Source: a bacterium
Lineage (GTDB): Bacteria; Electryoneota; B3-LCP
Reading direction: 5' to 3'
Length of the DNA: 34,542 bases
Assembly: GCA_026394195.1 (NCBI GenBank)
Contig: JAPKYS010000048.1
Location: 1 to 34,542 of the forward strand
Both the position numbers and the translations under genes were made by a program. Below the pieces are notes generated by a model. It did not search any database. It saw only the letters and a program-made list of their open reading frames with translations, and was not told the origin of the DNA. Positions 8,870 through 18,279 of the stretch are shown piece by piece. Each line of letters starts with the position of its first letter. Position 1 is the stretch's first letter.

Positions 8870-11800
8870 ATGGAAGATCGTCGAACAGATAACCGTATGC
8901 CTGAACGGGATCATTCTGCATTGTGCCTGCGTCGTCCGAAGATGACCCTGGTCATCAGCGCGATCTTATTGCTCACCGGCGCAATTCCTCAACGACTCTG
9001 GGCAACCCCTGCCGATAGTTTCTCCGTCCAGCTCAACCTCAAGATCACCGGCGCCATCGACTTGCGCGCCTGGGACCAGCCCACTGCACTGAACAAGTAC
9101 GTGCTTTCCGATACCACTGCCGCACTGTTGAGAACCGAAATTCCGCAGTTTAAGACGGTCACCGAGATGGATTCGACGGATCAGACGGTGATGATCCGCC
9201 GCAAGATGAACCAGAAGGATTTCCTCCAGCCTATCGTCTTTAGTCGGGATGAATACGCCAAATTCCGATTGCAGCATGACCAGGTCACACAGTTTCGCGA
9301 TGAAAGCCTGAAAAATCTAAAAAAAACCGGCTTGGCGGCGGGAGCTGAGGCTCTGACCATCGAAATTCCTTTTAAGATAAAGTCGAAAACCTTCAACTCC
9401 ATCTTCGGTGGGGATCGAGTGCGGCTGCGCATCTCCGGGAACATCAACATCGAAGGAGGTTTCCGGCGGGAAGGCCATTCGCAGGTTACGACCATTCAGG
9501 GGCAGCAGGCGAACTTGAATTTCCACATCAATCAGACCCAGAATTTCAAGATTACGGGGGAAATAGGGGACAAAGTGGCGGTGGAAGTCGACCAGGACAG
9601 CCGCCGCATGTTCGAATTTGAGAATTCGCTCAAGTTGACTTACACCGGCTACGAAGACGAAATCATCCAGAAAATTGAAGCCGGTAACATCAGCATGCAA
9701 TTAGCCGGCACCCAGTTGGCGACCTTTTCCGGGCAGAATAAAGGATTGTTTGGTTTGAAAGCCGAATTGAAAATGGGTCCCTTTTCCCTGACCACCATCG
9801 CCAGTTTGGAAAAGGGGCAGAAGAACAAACTGCAGGTGCAGGGCGGCGCGCAGGAAACCAGCATCGAAGTCCCCGTCAACCAACCGACGGATGGACGATA
9901 TTTCTTTCTGGGACCCTACTTCCGTGAACAGTACAAGATTTTCAACACCTCGATGCAGCATACATTAAGTACAACCGCCATTGATCAAAATAATTTTTAC
10001 GTCTATAAACGTTATACTTATGGCGGCACATCGGTTCCCGCCGACCTGATCTATGCCTATGCCGCCTACGACTCGGCGGCGGAAGTCAATCCCGCTTCTT
10101 TCTATGAAAAAGCTATTATAAATGCCAAACGAGCCGACAGCACCCTGGCAGATCGCAATTTTCAACCCGGGAACTATGTCCGACTCGATCCTTCCCAATA
10201 CAGCGTAAATATCCAATTGGGGTACATCCGCCTTAGTACGCCGCTCACTGATACCGACGTCCTGGCTGTCGCATACCTGCTGGAAGACAACACCTCCTTC
10301 GGAACCTTGAACCCACAACAGGGGGATACTGCGGTTCTCAAGCTGATTCGCCCGGAAAACCCGCTGCCTACTGACGATACCTGGCCTTTAGCCTGGCGCA
10401 ATGTTTACAGCCTGCAGGGAGTCAGCATCGACAAAGAATCCTTTTCGTTGAAGATTACCTACAACCCTTCGGGCGCCTCTGAACAGGAGACCATGAACTT
10501 CCAGGGAGCGCAGAAAACCTTCCTGACGCTTTTCGGATTGGATACCAAGAACTCCACCGGGCAGGATAATCCGGACGGTCTGGTCGACGATAACCCGGCT
10601 CTGATCAACTATTCCTACGGAGAAATCATCTTCCCGGATTTACGGCCTTTTGATCCGGAAGGGTACTATTTCAACAACCCCAGCACTCCGGCGCCTTATT
10701 TCGGCAACCCGGCGGACTATCCGGACAGCCTCCGCATTCCCTCAATCTACGATTCTACGCAACTGGTTTCAACCGACTTTAAGATCAAGGCGTCTTTCAA
10801 GAGCGTCAAAGCGGTTTACCAGTTGGGGTTCAACGTTCTGGAAGGTTCCGAAGAGGTCTATTTGGGCGGCAGCCGCTTGTCTCGCGGCAGCGATTACGTC
10901 ATCGATTACTATTCCGGCACTCTGACGGTGCTCAACCAGGCGGCGTTGTCTCCCTCAGCCAACCTGGAAATCGTCTACGAGTCCGGTGAACTGTTCCAGT
11001 TGGATAAAAAGACCCTGCTGGGGGTGCGCGGAGAATATCAGCTCTGGGATCAATCCTTCATCGGCGCTACGGCGTTGTATCTGAGCGAAAAGCCGCTGCA
11101 GGATCGGGTGCGCATCGGCAACGAACCCTTGCGCAATTTCCTGTGGGACGTCAATACCCGCCTGGTCTTCAAGCCCAAGTTTATAACCACCGCCATCGAC
11201 AAGCTGCCTCTGGTCGAAACCGAGACGCCTTCTGAAGTCAGGCTGGAAGCGGAATTCGCCCAAGTTCATCCCGATCCCAATTCCCTGAACAACAATGCGA
11301 CCGGCGACCCCAATGGGGTGGCTTACGTCGACGATTTCGAGTCCATCAAGAAAACCACACCCCTCGGCATCATGCGGCGTCAGTGGCGGACGGCCTCAAA
11401 TCCCGTGTCTTCAATGCCCACGGCGAATAAAGGGACCTTCGTCTGGTTCAACCCCTTCGACCAGGTGGCGATTGAAGACGTCTGGCCCAACCGCCCCACC
11501 AATCCCAACGTGGCGCAGCGCACTCACGTTCTATCGATGTTCTTCAGCCCGGTCGCACCCGACAACGGCGCTCCTCCGATTAAGACCTCGCCGCTGACCT
11601 ATTCCTGGGGAGGCGTCCAGCGATCACTCTCAGCCGGTTACCAGAACCAGGTAAATTCCCGATACCTTGAAATTACCCTGAAGGTCGGTAAACGCAATAG
11701 CTCCAAGCTGAACACGCCCGGTAGGCTGCATATCGACCTGGGGCAGATCAACGAAGACGTGATCCCCAACGGAATTCTCGATACCGAAGATAACAACCTT

Positions 11801-14800
11801 GAAGGTCTGCCCTACGGCGATGGCTTCTGCGACCAATCCGAAGATCGCGGTATTGACCGCATGGCTGGCGCGGACACAACCGACTGGTGGGACCTTAACC
11901 AGAATGGTATTCGTGATCCGGGTGAACCGTCGTCCCGCGATGATTGGGCCTATAACCCCTCGGATCCCTACAACGTCTGGAAAATCAACGGCACGGAAGG
12001 CAATTACAACGACGAAGGAGGTCGATACCCTGATACTGAAGATCTGGATAACGACAATTTCCTCGACCAGGTCAGCAACTACTTCAGGTATACCGTAGAT
12101 CTGTCCGAATTTGAAGTCAGCCCCACCTACCCGATCCAACCTCCTGGAGATCCGAATCCATCGACGCGATTCCTGGTGTCTCCTCCCAACGACAAGGGCT
12201 GGAAGCTCTACCGTATCCCGCTTGAAGCCGGTGAGCAAATTGGCTCGCCCAACATCACACAATTGGAATTTGCACGCGTCTGGCTCGATGGCTTCACTTC
12301 GGCTGATACCTTCGAAGTCTCGATTGCGACGCTGGAAATTGTGGGCAATGAGTGGCGATCAGTGCCGATTAGCATCAACAACGGGGAAATCTACGAACGG
12401 GTCGCCGTCGAAGTCATGAACACATACGATAACCCATTATATACGCCTCCACCCGGCGTCGCAGGATATCGTGACCCTGTGACCGACATCGTCAGCCAGG
12501 AACAGTCTCTGCTGCTCCGCATCAATGACGTCCCACGGGATACGTCCGGAATCATCGTACGTCAATTGTACGACGTTCAGGATTATCTGGAATACCGTAA
12601 ATTGAAGATGTTTGTGCACGGCGGCGGCATTGACGAAGTGCTCAATAATGAGATCTTCAATAATCGCAACATCTGGATGTTCTTCCGTTTCGGTTCCGAT
12701 ACGACTCGCAACTACTACGAATATCGCCAGAAAGTCCATCCCGGATGGGACCCGAAAAACGATATTGAAATCGATCTGGCGCAGCTTACCGCCCTTAAGT
12801 TGAACAGTACCGATCCCAATGAGGTGACCTCTATCATGGTAGGGGATGGCGACTCTTTGTCGGTCAAAGGCAATCCATCCCTTTCGCAGATACGGAATTT
12901 CACCGTTGGAGTCGTGCCACGCGACCGGGATATCTCCGAACTGGAGGGTCTGCAGATCTGGCTGGATGAACTCCGCGTCAGCGACGTCAAACGTGAAATT
13001 GGGCGAGCGGCTCGAGCTTCCGCCAACTTTACGCTGGCGGATCTGGCGACCATCAACACCAATATTGCCGCCCAAGATGGTAACTTCCATAACGTCAACA
13101 CCCGCATGGGTACGCGCTCCAACTCCCTCACCGGCGCTGCTACCGCATCGATGCAGATGCATAAGTTTTTGGACCCCAAGTGGGGGCTGTCGATTCCCGT
13201 CAGCGGCAATTTCAGCCAATCCGAAACCGTTCCCTACTACTTCCCCAACAGTGACATTCTGGTGGATCGGGGTAATCCAGCTCAGGTGGATACCGTAAAG
13301 AGCTACAGTCGAAGTTATGGCGGAGGCATTGACGTCTCCAAGAATCTCCCCTCCGCCAGTCCGGTCTTGAAATATACCGTTGATCCGCTCTCAGTCGGAT
13401 ATGATTATTCCTACCAGGAATCCACCAATCCGACCACCAAAATAGCCAACTCGACGACCAACAGCGCCAACGTGGCCTACAACCTCACCATGGGGAGACC
13501 CTCGCTGAATTTCCTCGGCTGGCTTAAAAATGTGCCGGTGCTGAGCCGTTACTCCAAACTCAAATTCTACTACCTGATTACCAAGGTAAGCCTCTCCTTG
13601 GACGGAAGCGAAACCGTCAGCGACAATGAATATCGCTCCGGAATCCAGCAGGGGACGCACATGTTCTTCCTGACCAAGCACTTTTCCACCGGTTTCAAGC
13701 CGTTTGATAATTTTACCGTTGATTATGATCGTACCCATAAGGCTGATCTGCTCAAAGATCCGGCGCACCACAAAGGCGTGGGGGATATCCTCCAGGGCGA
13801 TCTGGGCTGGACTGAAGACGTCGACGTGGACCAGCGGTTCGGCGCCGGCTACACCCCGAGACCTTTCAACTGGCTGGATACTGATCTCAGGTACAGCAGC
13901 AACTATCACTGGAACTGGGGGAACGGATACATTTCCACCGGACAGCAGATCACCAACAACAACACCATATCGGCTTCTGCGACGTTCAAACTGACACAGA
14001 TCCTAAAGAAACCGACCCGTGATGGGGAACCCGGCGAACAACCTTACCCGGATCAACCACAAAATCCGTATCAGCAACAACAACAGCCGCCCATACCGCC
14101 GAATCCCGGCGGCGATGATAAAAACGGCCAAGGCGGTGAGATCCTCTTCGCTCAGCAGTTAGGTGACACCCTTTCGACTCAGCAGCCGGGGCTGCAGCCG
14201 GGCACGCCGGGTTATGATTCCACTCGAGTCGATTCGACGCAGGTCGATACCACTTTCCGAGCGCTTCCTGAGATTGCCAAACCCACCAAACGCGGCGCCA
14301 TTGCCGATTTCTGGTACGCCGTCCGCTATACGTTTACCCGATTGCGAGACGTCAGGGTTGATTACACCCAGCAGAAAAACTGGATGGATCCTCTAGTGGA
14401 TGGTCAGGCGGGAATCGGGTACCAGTTGGGATACAATTCCCACGATTACAATAAAATAGATTCTGCAGCATTCTACACCGGTTTTTCCACCCGCGCCAGA
14501 ACGGACGACTACAAGATCAAGAGCGGTCTCGACTTCAGCCGCAATATCAAGATGAATCTGGATTATAGTTATGGCTGGAGCCGCAACGAGTCTTCGAGCA
14601 TCGTCGGTTCGACCAAACAATCGCGCCTTTACTTCTTCAAAGCCCAGGGGGATTCGATGGGAGTCTTTGAACTCCCCATCCCGGATTGGTCGCTGACCTG
14701 GTCAGGATTGGAAAAGTGGCCGGCCTTTCAGAACATGGCGCAGACGGTTTCGTTGGAAAACACCTACTCAGGTTCGAAAAATTCAAGTTGGAACGACAAC

Positions 14801-15295
14801 CGCAACAATGTCCGTCAGCACGATTATTCTCGAAATTTCAGCCCGTTGGTCGGCGTTAACATCACCTGGAAGAAGAACGTCTCTACGACCTTCAGGTACA
14901 ATTGGACAGAAACAGGATCTGTGGTGCTGATTCCCACACGCTCGAAATCCCGGAACGTGCAGAAAAGCGCTCAACTATCCGCCAGCTATTCCATGAAAAC
15001 CGGCTTTAAGATTCCCATTCCGGTCTGGCCATTCAAGAATAAACGCTTCAGCAATAATACTACGCTTACTCTCACCTTCAACATGGCGAACAACACCACC
15101 GCAAATGAAGCGCTGGGCAAGTTTATCGAAACCAATTTTACCAAGACCTGGTCCATCAAACCGGCGCTGGATTACACCTTCTCGAACACGGTGACCGGAG
15201 GGATGCACTTCGAGTACGGATCGAACAAGAGCAAGGCGTCCGATTCCAATTACCAGGAATTCGGCATCCGGGTCAACATCACCATCCGTGGTTGA
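8870..15295 (+). CDS. sprA: T9SS outer-membrane translocon SprA
   Basis: With 2141 residues this matches the very large SprA/Sov family, the beta-barrel through which T9SS cargo crosses the outer membrane. Family landmarks are present. There is a long N-terminal beta-rich part. The block GNEPLRNFLWDVNTRLVFK, then TEAPSEVRLEAEFAQVHP-like sequence, then AYVDDFES sits near residues 745-825. The block PDTEDLDNDNFLD, then YFRYTVDL comes after about 1040. The C-terminal half is beta-barrel sequence ending in ITIRG. A Gln/Pro-rich linker lies near 1715-1755. The true start is uncertain: ATG 8870 has no Shine-Dalgarno sequence, and the in-frame ATG 8942 would put the signal peptide (MTLVISAILLLTGA, cleavage after RLWA) at the very N-terminus. 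A TATACT -10-like box lies at 8809-8814 without a matching -35 box. Confidence 0.95.
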   Translation: MEDRRTDNRMPERDHSALCLRRPKMTLVISAILLLTGAIPQRLWATPADSFSVQLNLKITGAIDLRAWDQPTALNKYVLSDTTAALLRTEIPQFKTVTEMDSTDQTVMIRRKMNQKDFLQPIVFSRDEYAKFRLQHDQVTQFRDESLKNLKKTGLAAGAEALTIEIPFKIKSKTFNSIFGGDRVRLRISGNINIEGGFRREGHSQVTTIQGQQANLNFHINQTQNFKITGEIGDKVAVEVDQDSRRMFEFENSLKLTYTGYEDEIIQKIEAGNISMQLAGTQLATFSGQNKGLFGLKAELKMGPFSLTTIASLEKGQKNKLQVQGGAQETSIEVPVNQPTDGRYFFLGPYFREQYKIFNTSMQHTLSTTAIDQNNFYVYKRYTYGGTSVPADLIYAYAAYDSAAEVNPASFYEKAIINAKRADSTLADRNFQPGNYVRLDPSQYSVNIQLGYIRLSTPLTDTDVLAVAYLLEDNTSFGTLNPQQGDTAVLKLIRPENPLPTDDTWPLAWRNVYSLQGVSIDKESFSLKITYNPSGASEQETMNFQGAQKTFLTLFGLDTKNSTGQDNPDGLVDDNPALINYSYGEIIFPDLRPFDPEGYYFNNPSTPAPYFGNPADYPDSLRIPSIYDSTQLVSTDFKIKASFKSVKAVYQLGFNVLEGSEEVYLGGSRLSRGSDYVIDYYSGTLTVLNQAALSPSANLEIVYESGELFQLDKKTLLGVRGEYQLWDQSFIGATALYLSEKPLQDRVRIGNEPLRNFLWDVNTRLVFKPKFITTAIDKLPLVETETPSEVRLEAEFAQVHPDPNSLNNNATGDPNGVAYVDDFESIKKTTPLGIMRRQWRTASNPVSSMPTANKGTFVWFNPFDQVAIEDVWPNRPTNPNVAQRTHVLSMFFSPVAPDNGAPPIKTSPLTYSWGGVQRSLSAGYQNQVNSRYLEITLKVGKRNSSKLNTPGRLHIDLGQINEDVIPNGILDTEDNNLEGLPYGDGFCDQSEDRGIDRMAGADTTDWWDLNQNGIRDPGEPSSRDDWAYNPSDPYNVWKINGTEGNYNDEGGRYPDTEDLDNDNFLDQVSNYFRYTVDLSEFEVSPTYPIQPPGDPNPSTRFLVSPPNDKGWKLYRIPLEAGEQIGSPNITQLEFARVWLDGFTSADTFEVSIATLEIVGNEWRSVPISINNGEIYERVAVEVMNTYDNPLYTPPPGVAGYRDPVTDIVSQEQSLLLRINDVPRDTSGIIVRQLYDVQDYLEYRKLKMFVHGGGIDEVLNNEIFNNRNIWMFFRFGSDTTRNYYEYRQKVHPGWDPKNDIEIDLAQLTALKLNSTDPNEVTSIMVGDGDSLSVKGNPSLSQIRNFTVGVVPRDRDISELEGLQIWLDELRVSDVKREIGRAARASANFTLADLATINTNIAAQDGNFHNVNTRMGTRSNSLTGAATASMQMHKFLDPKWGLSIPVSGNFSQSETVPYYFPNSDILVDRGNPAQVDTVKSYSRSYGGGIDVSKNLPSASPVLKYTVDPLSVGYDYSYQESTNPTTKIANSTTNSANVAYNLTMGRPSLNFLGWLKNVPVLSRYSKLKFYYLITKVSLSLDGSETVSDNEYRSGIQQGTHMFFLTKHFSTGFKPFDNFTVDYDRTHKADLLKDPAHHKGVGDILQGDLGWTEDVDVDQRFGAGYTPRPFNWLDTDLRYSSNYHWNWGNGYISTGQQITNNNTISASATFKLTQILKKPTRDGEPGEQPYPDQPQNPYQQQQQPPIPPNPGGDDKNGQGGEILFAQQLGDTLSTQQPGLQPGTPGYDSTRVDSTQVDTTFRALPEIAKPTKRGAIADFWYAVRYTFTRLRDVRVDYTQQKNWMDPLVDGQAGIGYQLGYNSHDYNKIDSAAFYTGFSTRARTDDYKIKSGLDFSRNIKMNLDYSYGWSRNESSSIVGSTKQSRLYFFKAQGDSMGVFELPIPDWSLTWSGLEKWPAFQNMAQTVSLENTYSGSKNSSWNDNRNNVRQHDYSRNFSPLVGVNITWKKNVSTTFRYNWTETGSVVLIPTRSKSRNVQKSAQLSASYSMKTGFKIPIPVWPFKNKRFSNNTTLTLTFNMANNTTANEALGKFIETNFTKTWSIKPALDYTFSNTVTGGMHFEYGSNKSKASDSNYQEFGIRVNITIRG

Positions 15296-15301
15296 TCGAT
15301 C

Positions 15302-16237
15302 ATGCATAATTCAGGAATACAAGGGAGGTGGGTAAAAGCCCTGAGCTGCTCCGTTGCTCTTGCGGCGACTCTCTTCGGGCTGAGGGTATTGGCTGCGGAT
15401 GCTCCACAATTCGATCCGGCTCTGGCTTGGGACCATCTGGCCGTGCAATGCAGCTTCGGAGCACGGAATCCGGGCAGCGCCGGTCACCAGAAATGCCTTG
15501 AATATATGGAAGGGGTATTGAAGAAGACCGGGTGTACCATTCAACGGCAAGATTTCTTGGGTGAAGATCCGGAATCGCAGAAATCTTATTTTCTGACCAA
15601 TTTGATTGCCAAATTCTGGCCGAATCGCAGCCGCCGATTGCTGCTCTGCGCACACTGGGATACCCGTCCCCGGGCAGATCAGGATCCCGATTCCACCAAT
15701 CGCAAGCAGCCCATCATCGGCGCCAATGACGGCGCTTCAGGCGTGGCCGTCCTGCTGGAAATCGCTCGCTGCCTCAGTCTCGTCGACCCTGGAATTGGGG
15801 TGGATCTGGTCTTCTTCGACGGTGAGGACATGGGGAGGGAAACCCATATCGACGAATATTGCCTCGGTTCGCAATGGTACGCTCAACACCTGGAATACCC
15901 CTTGCCTGAAGCAGCAATCCTCCTCGACATGGTCGGCGACGCGGATCTGCGCATCCCCTACGAACAGAACTCACATTACTACGCGCCGCAGTTGGTGGAT
16001 GAAGTTTTCAAAATAGCCGCAAAACTCGGTGAAACCGCCTTCGACCCCCGCCCCGGCCGCCCCGTCTATGACGACCATATTCATCTGCTGGAAATCGGCA
16101 TCCCTGCCGTCGATTTGATCGATTTTGAATACCGCTATTGGCATACCACCGCAGATCTCCCCGCAAAATGCAACGGGAGTTCTCTGAACAGTGTAGGTCG
16201 GGTGGCGCTGGCCTGGATCTATCAGCGGGGGCAGTGA
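15302..16237 (+). CDS. Secreted M28 / glutaminyl-peptide cyclotransferase-like enzyme
   Basis: The protein has 311 residues with a signal peptide (cleavage near RVLA-AD, residues 31-32), so it acts in the periplasm. The M28 metal-site pattern is visible: H118 in AHWDTRP, D143 in ANDGASG, E175 in FFDGED, D209 in LLDMVGD and H281 in YRYWHT. The segment VYDDHIHLLEIGIPAVDLIDF matches the DDHIPFL region of glutaminyl cyclases, which convert N-terminal Gln to pyroglutamate. This makes cyclase activity more likely than aminopeptidase activity. The start lies 6 bp after sprA. A strong GGGAGG stretch at about 15324-15329 lies inside the ORF, without an ATG behind it, so the true start is a little uncertain. 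In T9SS-bearing Bacteroidota, glutaminyl cyclase modifies exported proteins. Confidence 0.87.
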   Translation: MHNSGIQGRWVKALSCSVALAATLFGLRVLAADAPQFDPALAWDHLAVQCSFGARNPGSAGHQKCLEYMEGVLKKTGCTIQRQDFLGEDPESQKSYFLTNLIAKFWPNRSRRLLLCAHWDTRPRADQDPDSTNRKQPIIGANDGASGVAVLLEIARCLSLVDPGIGVDLVFFDGEDMGRETHIDEYCLGSQWYAQHLEYPLPEAAILLDMVGDADLRIPYEQNSHYYAPQLVDEVFKIAAKLGETAFDPRPGRPVYDDHIHLLEIGIPAVDLIDFEYRYWHTTADLPAKCNGSSLNSVGRVALAWIYQRGQ

Positions 16238-16240
16238 GCG

Positions 16241-17158
16241 ATGAAACGCACTCTCGCCGCGCTGGATATCGGCACCAATACCACGCTGTTCCTGCTGGCT
16301 GAGGTGACGGCTGACGGTGCAGTACTCCCAATCCAACACGATCTGGCGACCAACGACCTGGGTCGGGGCTTGGACGCAGACTTCAACCTGACTCCGGAAG
16401 CCATCGCTCTTAATGTTGACCAACTGCGGAGATTCGGACAGATTGCGCAGGAATACGGCGCTGAGGAAATCCGCATTGCCGCCACCGAAGCGCTTCGAAA
16501 AGCCCGCAATGCGCACCTGCTGTTGCATCGTGTTAAAACCGAATTGGGTCTCACCATCCGCATCATCAGCGGCGAAGAGGAAGCTCGTTTGACCTATCTG
16601 GGGATCTTATCCGGCTTGCCGGAACAGGACGAGCCTCTGATCGCGGTGGACGTGGGCGGCGGTTCGACGGAAGTCATACTGGGGGAAGGCAGAACTATCC
16701 TTTTCAGCCGATCGCTGCCGGTTGGAGCGGTATCGTTGGATAAACAATTCCTCCGCAGCGATCCGCCGGAGCTTGGCGAGCTGGTCGAGGTCGAAAAAGC
16801 CATCAACGTTGCCTTGGACGTACTTCCCCAAACGGTATGGAGCAGCAAAGCAGATCTGATCATCTGCGGAGGGACGGCGTCTTCGCTGGCGGCAGCCGAC
16901 CTGGGATTGGTGGACTATGAGCCGGAAAAACTGGCGGGGCACGAGATCAGCAAGCGACGCATGCAGCAGTTCTTAGAACAGTTCACTTCTTGCACGTTGG
17001 AACAGCGTCGGAAAATACCCGGCATCGGCTACCGACGCGCAGAAATTATCCTGCCCGGTACCATGATCATCTGGGCGTTGCTGCGCAGATTGAAGCGAAA
17101 ATACTACTTCACCTCCGAACGCGGCTTGCGCTACGGGCTGCTGGTGGAAGGGATTTAA
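16241..17158 (+). CDS. Ppx/GppA family phosphatase (exopolyphosphatase)
   Basis: The protein has 305 residues, the length of the short, two-domain Ppx2-like forms. ASKHA-fold ATPase motifs are clear: ALDIGTNTTLFLLAEV (7-22), AATEALRKARN with the likely catalytic Glu (about 87-97), ISGEEEARLTYLG (about 108-120), AVDVGGGSTEVILGEG (about 134-149) and ICGGTASSLAA. Family members hydrolyse polyphosphate or the 5'-phosphate of pppGpp. The sequence does not decide which. The start lies 3 bp after the preceding M28 gene, so it is probably co-transcribed with sprA and that gene. Its stop is followed after 2 bp by the first 240-bp repeat. Confidence 0.93.
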   Translation: MKRTLAALDIGTNTTLFLLAEVTADGAVLPIQHDLATNDLGRGLDADFNLTPEAIALNVDQLRRFGQIAQEYGAEEIRIAATEALRKARNAHLLLHRVKTELGLTIRIISGEEEARLTYLGILSGLPEQDEPLIAVDVGGGSTEVILGEGRTILFSRSLPVGAVSLDKQFLRSDPPELGELVEVEKAINVALDVLPQTVWSSKADLIICGGTASSLAAADLGLVDYEPEKLAGHEISKRRMQQFLEQFTSCTLEQRRKIPGIGYRRAEIILPGTMIIWALLRRLKRKYYFTSERGLRYGLLVEGI

Positions 17159-17160
17159 CG

Positions 17161-17400
17161 ATTAGCAATTAGTCCGTAGGGGTCGTCCGTCGACTGACGG
17201 ATTGCCCCGACCCGAGAATACCTTGTCATTCCGGCTTAGCCTGCCCCATTGGGGTCCGGAATCAGACAAGGCGTAAGTTGATCCCCACCCGCCCCCCGCC
17301 CCGCCCTAAAGAAACGGGGCTACGTCTATGGAAGCCCCCTGAAGGGGACTCGAAGAGAAGAAAAGAACTCACGGTAGTCGGGGTCGTCCCTGACCCCGAC
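17161..17400. repeat. 240-bp direct repeat, copy A
   Basis: Copy A starts 2 bp after the stop codon of the Ppx/GppA gene. It matches copy B (17873-18112) at a constant offset of 712 bp without gaps. I count two differences. Inside is a 51-bp palindromic module (17221-17271) and, at the right end, a perfect hairpin with the stem GTCGGGGTC/GACCCCGAC. No coding sequence is visible in it. The remaining 20 bases up to the TerB gene hold no clear signals. Confidence 0.95.
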
Positions 17401-17420
17401 AATAACAACTACAACGCCAC

Positions 17421-17870
17421 ATGAAATCATTCCTGAAAAGCCTCATCAGCCCGAACGGTCAGAAGGCTGGTAAAAACGAGCCTGTCAGCCTGGCTCTGGC
17501 GGTCTGCGTACTGCTGCTGGAAACAGCCCAGGCGGACGACGAATTTACGTCCGAAGAGCGCGATCGGCTGCTGAAATCCCTGCAAGTGCGCTTCTCGCTG
17601 AGCGTTGCCGAAGCTGCCGAACTGATGCAGTCGGCGGAAGCCCGGCGCTCGGAAAGCCTCGACCTGTGGCAGTTCACCCACCGCATCAACGAGGCGCTGG
17701 ATGGCCCGGGCAAGCAGAAGGTTATCGAAGAGGTCTGGCGGATCATCTACGCCGACGGCAAACTGGACGCTCACGAAGACTACCTGGTGCACCAGCTGGC
17801 TCGCCTGCTGAACCTGACCCACGAAGAGCTGATCGCGGGGAAGCTGAAGGCGAAGGGGGAAAGCAAATAG
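17421..17870 (+). CDS. TerB-like domain protein
   Basis: The protein has 149 residues, all alpha-helical by appearance, matching the TerB/DjlA N-terminal fold. Two acidic motifs typical of the family occur as an internal pair: QADDEFTSEERDRLL (about 39-53) and YADGKLDAHEDYLVHQLARLL (about 110-130). TerB-type proteins are linked to tellurite resistance and envelope stress, and probably bind metal. No other ter genes are visible here, so a tellurite role cannot be claimed. The gene lies alone between two nearly identical 240-bp repeats, and the second begins 2 bp after its stop. No strong ribosome-binding site is seen. Confidence 0.85.
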   Translation: MKSFLKSLISPNGQKAGKNEPVSLALAVCVLLLETAQADDEFTSEERDRLLKSLQVRFSLSVAEAAELMQSAEARRSESLDLWQFTHRINEALDGPGKQKVIEEVWRIIYADGKLDAHEDYLVHQLARLLNLTHEELIAGKLKAKGESK

Positions 17871-17872
17871 CA

Positions 17873-18112
17873 ATTAGCAATTAGTCCGTAGGGGTCGTCC
17901 GTCGACTGACGGATTGCCCCGACCCGAGAATACCTTGTCATTCCGGCTTAGCCTGCCCCATTGGGGTCCGGAATCAGACAAGGCGTAAGTTGATCCCCAC
18001 CCGCCCCACGCCCCGCCCTAAAGAAACGGGGCTACGTCTATGGAAGCCCCCTGAAGGGGACTCGAAGAGAGGAAAAGAACTCACGGTAGTCGGGGTCGTC
18101 CCTGACCCCGAC
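17873..18112. repeat. 240-bp direct repeat, copy B
   Basis: Nearly identical to copy A (17161-17400), in the same orientation, starting 2 bp after the TerB stop codon. The visible differences are one base in the CCCCxCG stretch (near 18008) and one in the GAAGAGA(A/G)GAAAAG stretch (near 18071). It contains the 51-bp module at 17933-17983. The gap 17871-18279 is otherwise filled by a promoter and leader palindromes. Confidence 0.95.
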
Positions 18113-18147
18113 GGTGCCACAATTCCGAATAATCGTTCAGAAAGTCG

Positions 18148-18176
18148 TTGACAAATGCGGGGAAAGTGAGTAAATT
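18148..18176 (+). promoter_or_regulatory. Strong sigma70-like promoter of the R-M cassette
   Basis: A perfect TTGACA at 18148-18153, a 17-base spacer and TAAATT at 18171-18176, followed by about 100 bases of leader. It points at the small ORF 18280 and the methyltransferase and endonuclease genes. Confidence 0.65.
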
Positions 18177-18190
18177 GGAAAAAACAATCT

Positions 18191-18262
18191 GGTAGGATAG
18201 ACATTCCTGTCTGTCCGAGATTCAGGCGTAGGTTGGGTTAAGCCCTTCAAGGCGAACCCAAC
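18191..18262. repeat. Palindromic leader repeats before the R-M cassette
   Basis: Two hairpins follow each other: an imperfect GGATAGACA / TGTCTGTCC palindrome (18195-18216) and GTTGGGTT / AACCCAAC (18232-18239 with 18255-18262). The first shares 15 of 16 bases (18191-18206) with the arm at 29495-29510, so it belongs to a repeat family dispersed in this genome. It could affect expression of the cassette as a leader structure. Confidence 0.65.
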
Positions 18263-18279
18263 ACATAGTTGAATAAACC

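Noticed and set aside
17421..17870. Tellurite-resistance operon
   Set aside because: Only one TerB-like gene is present. No TerC, TerD or TerZ genes are visible, so a tellurite phenotype is not supported.
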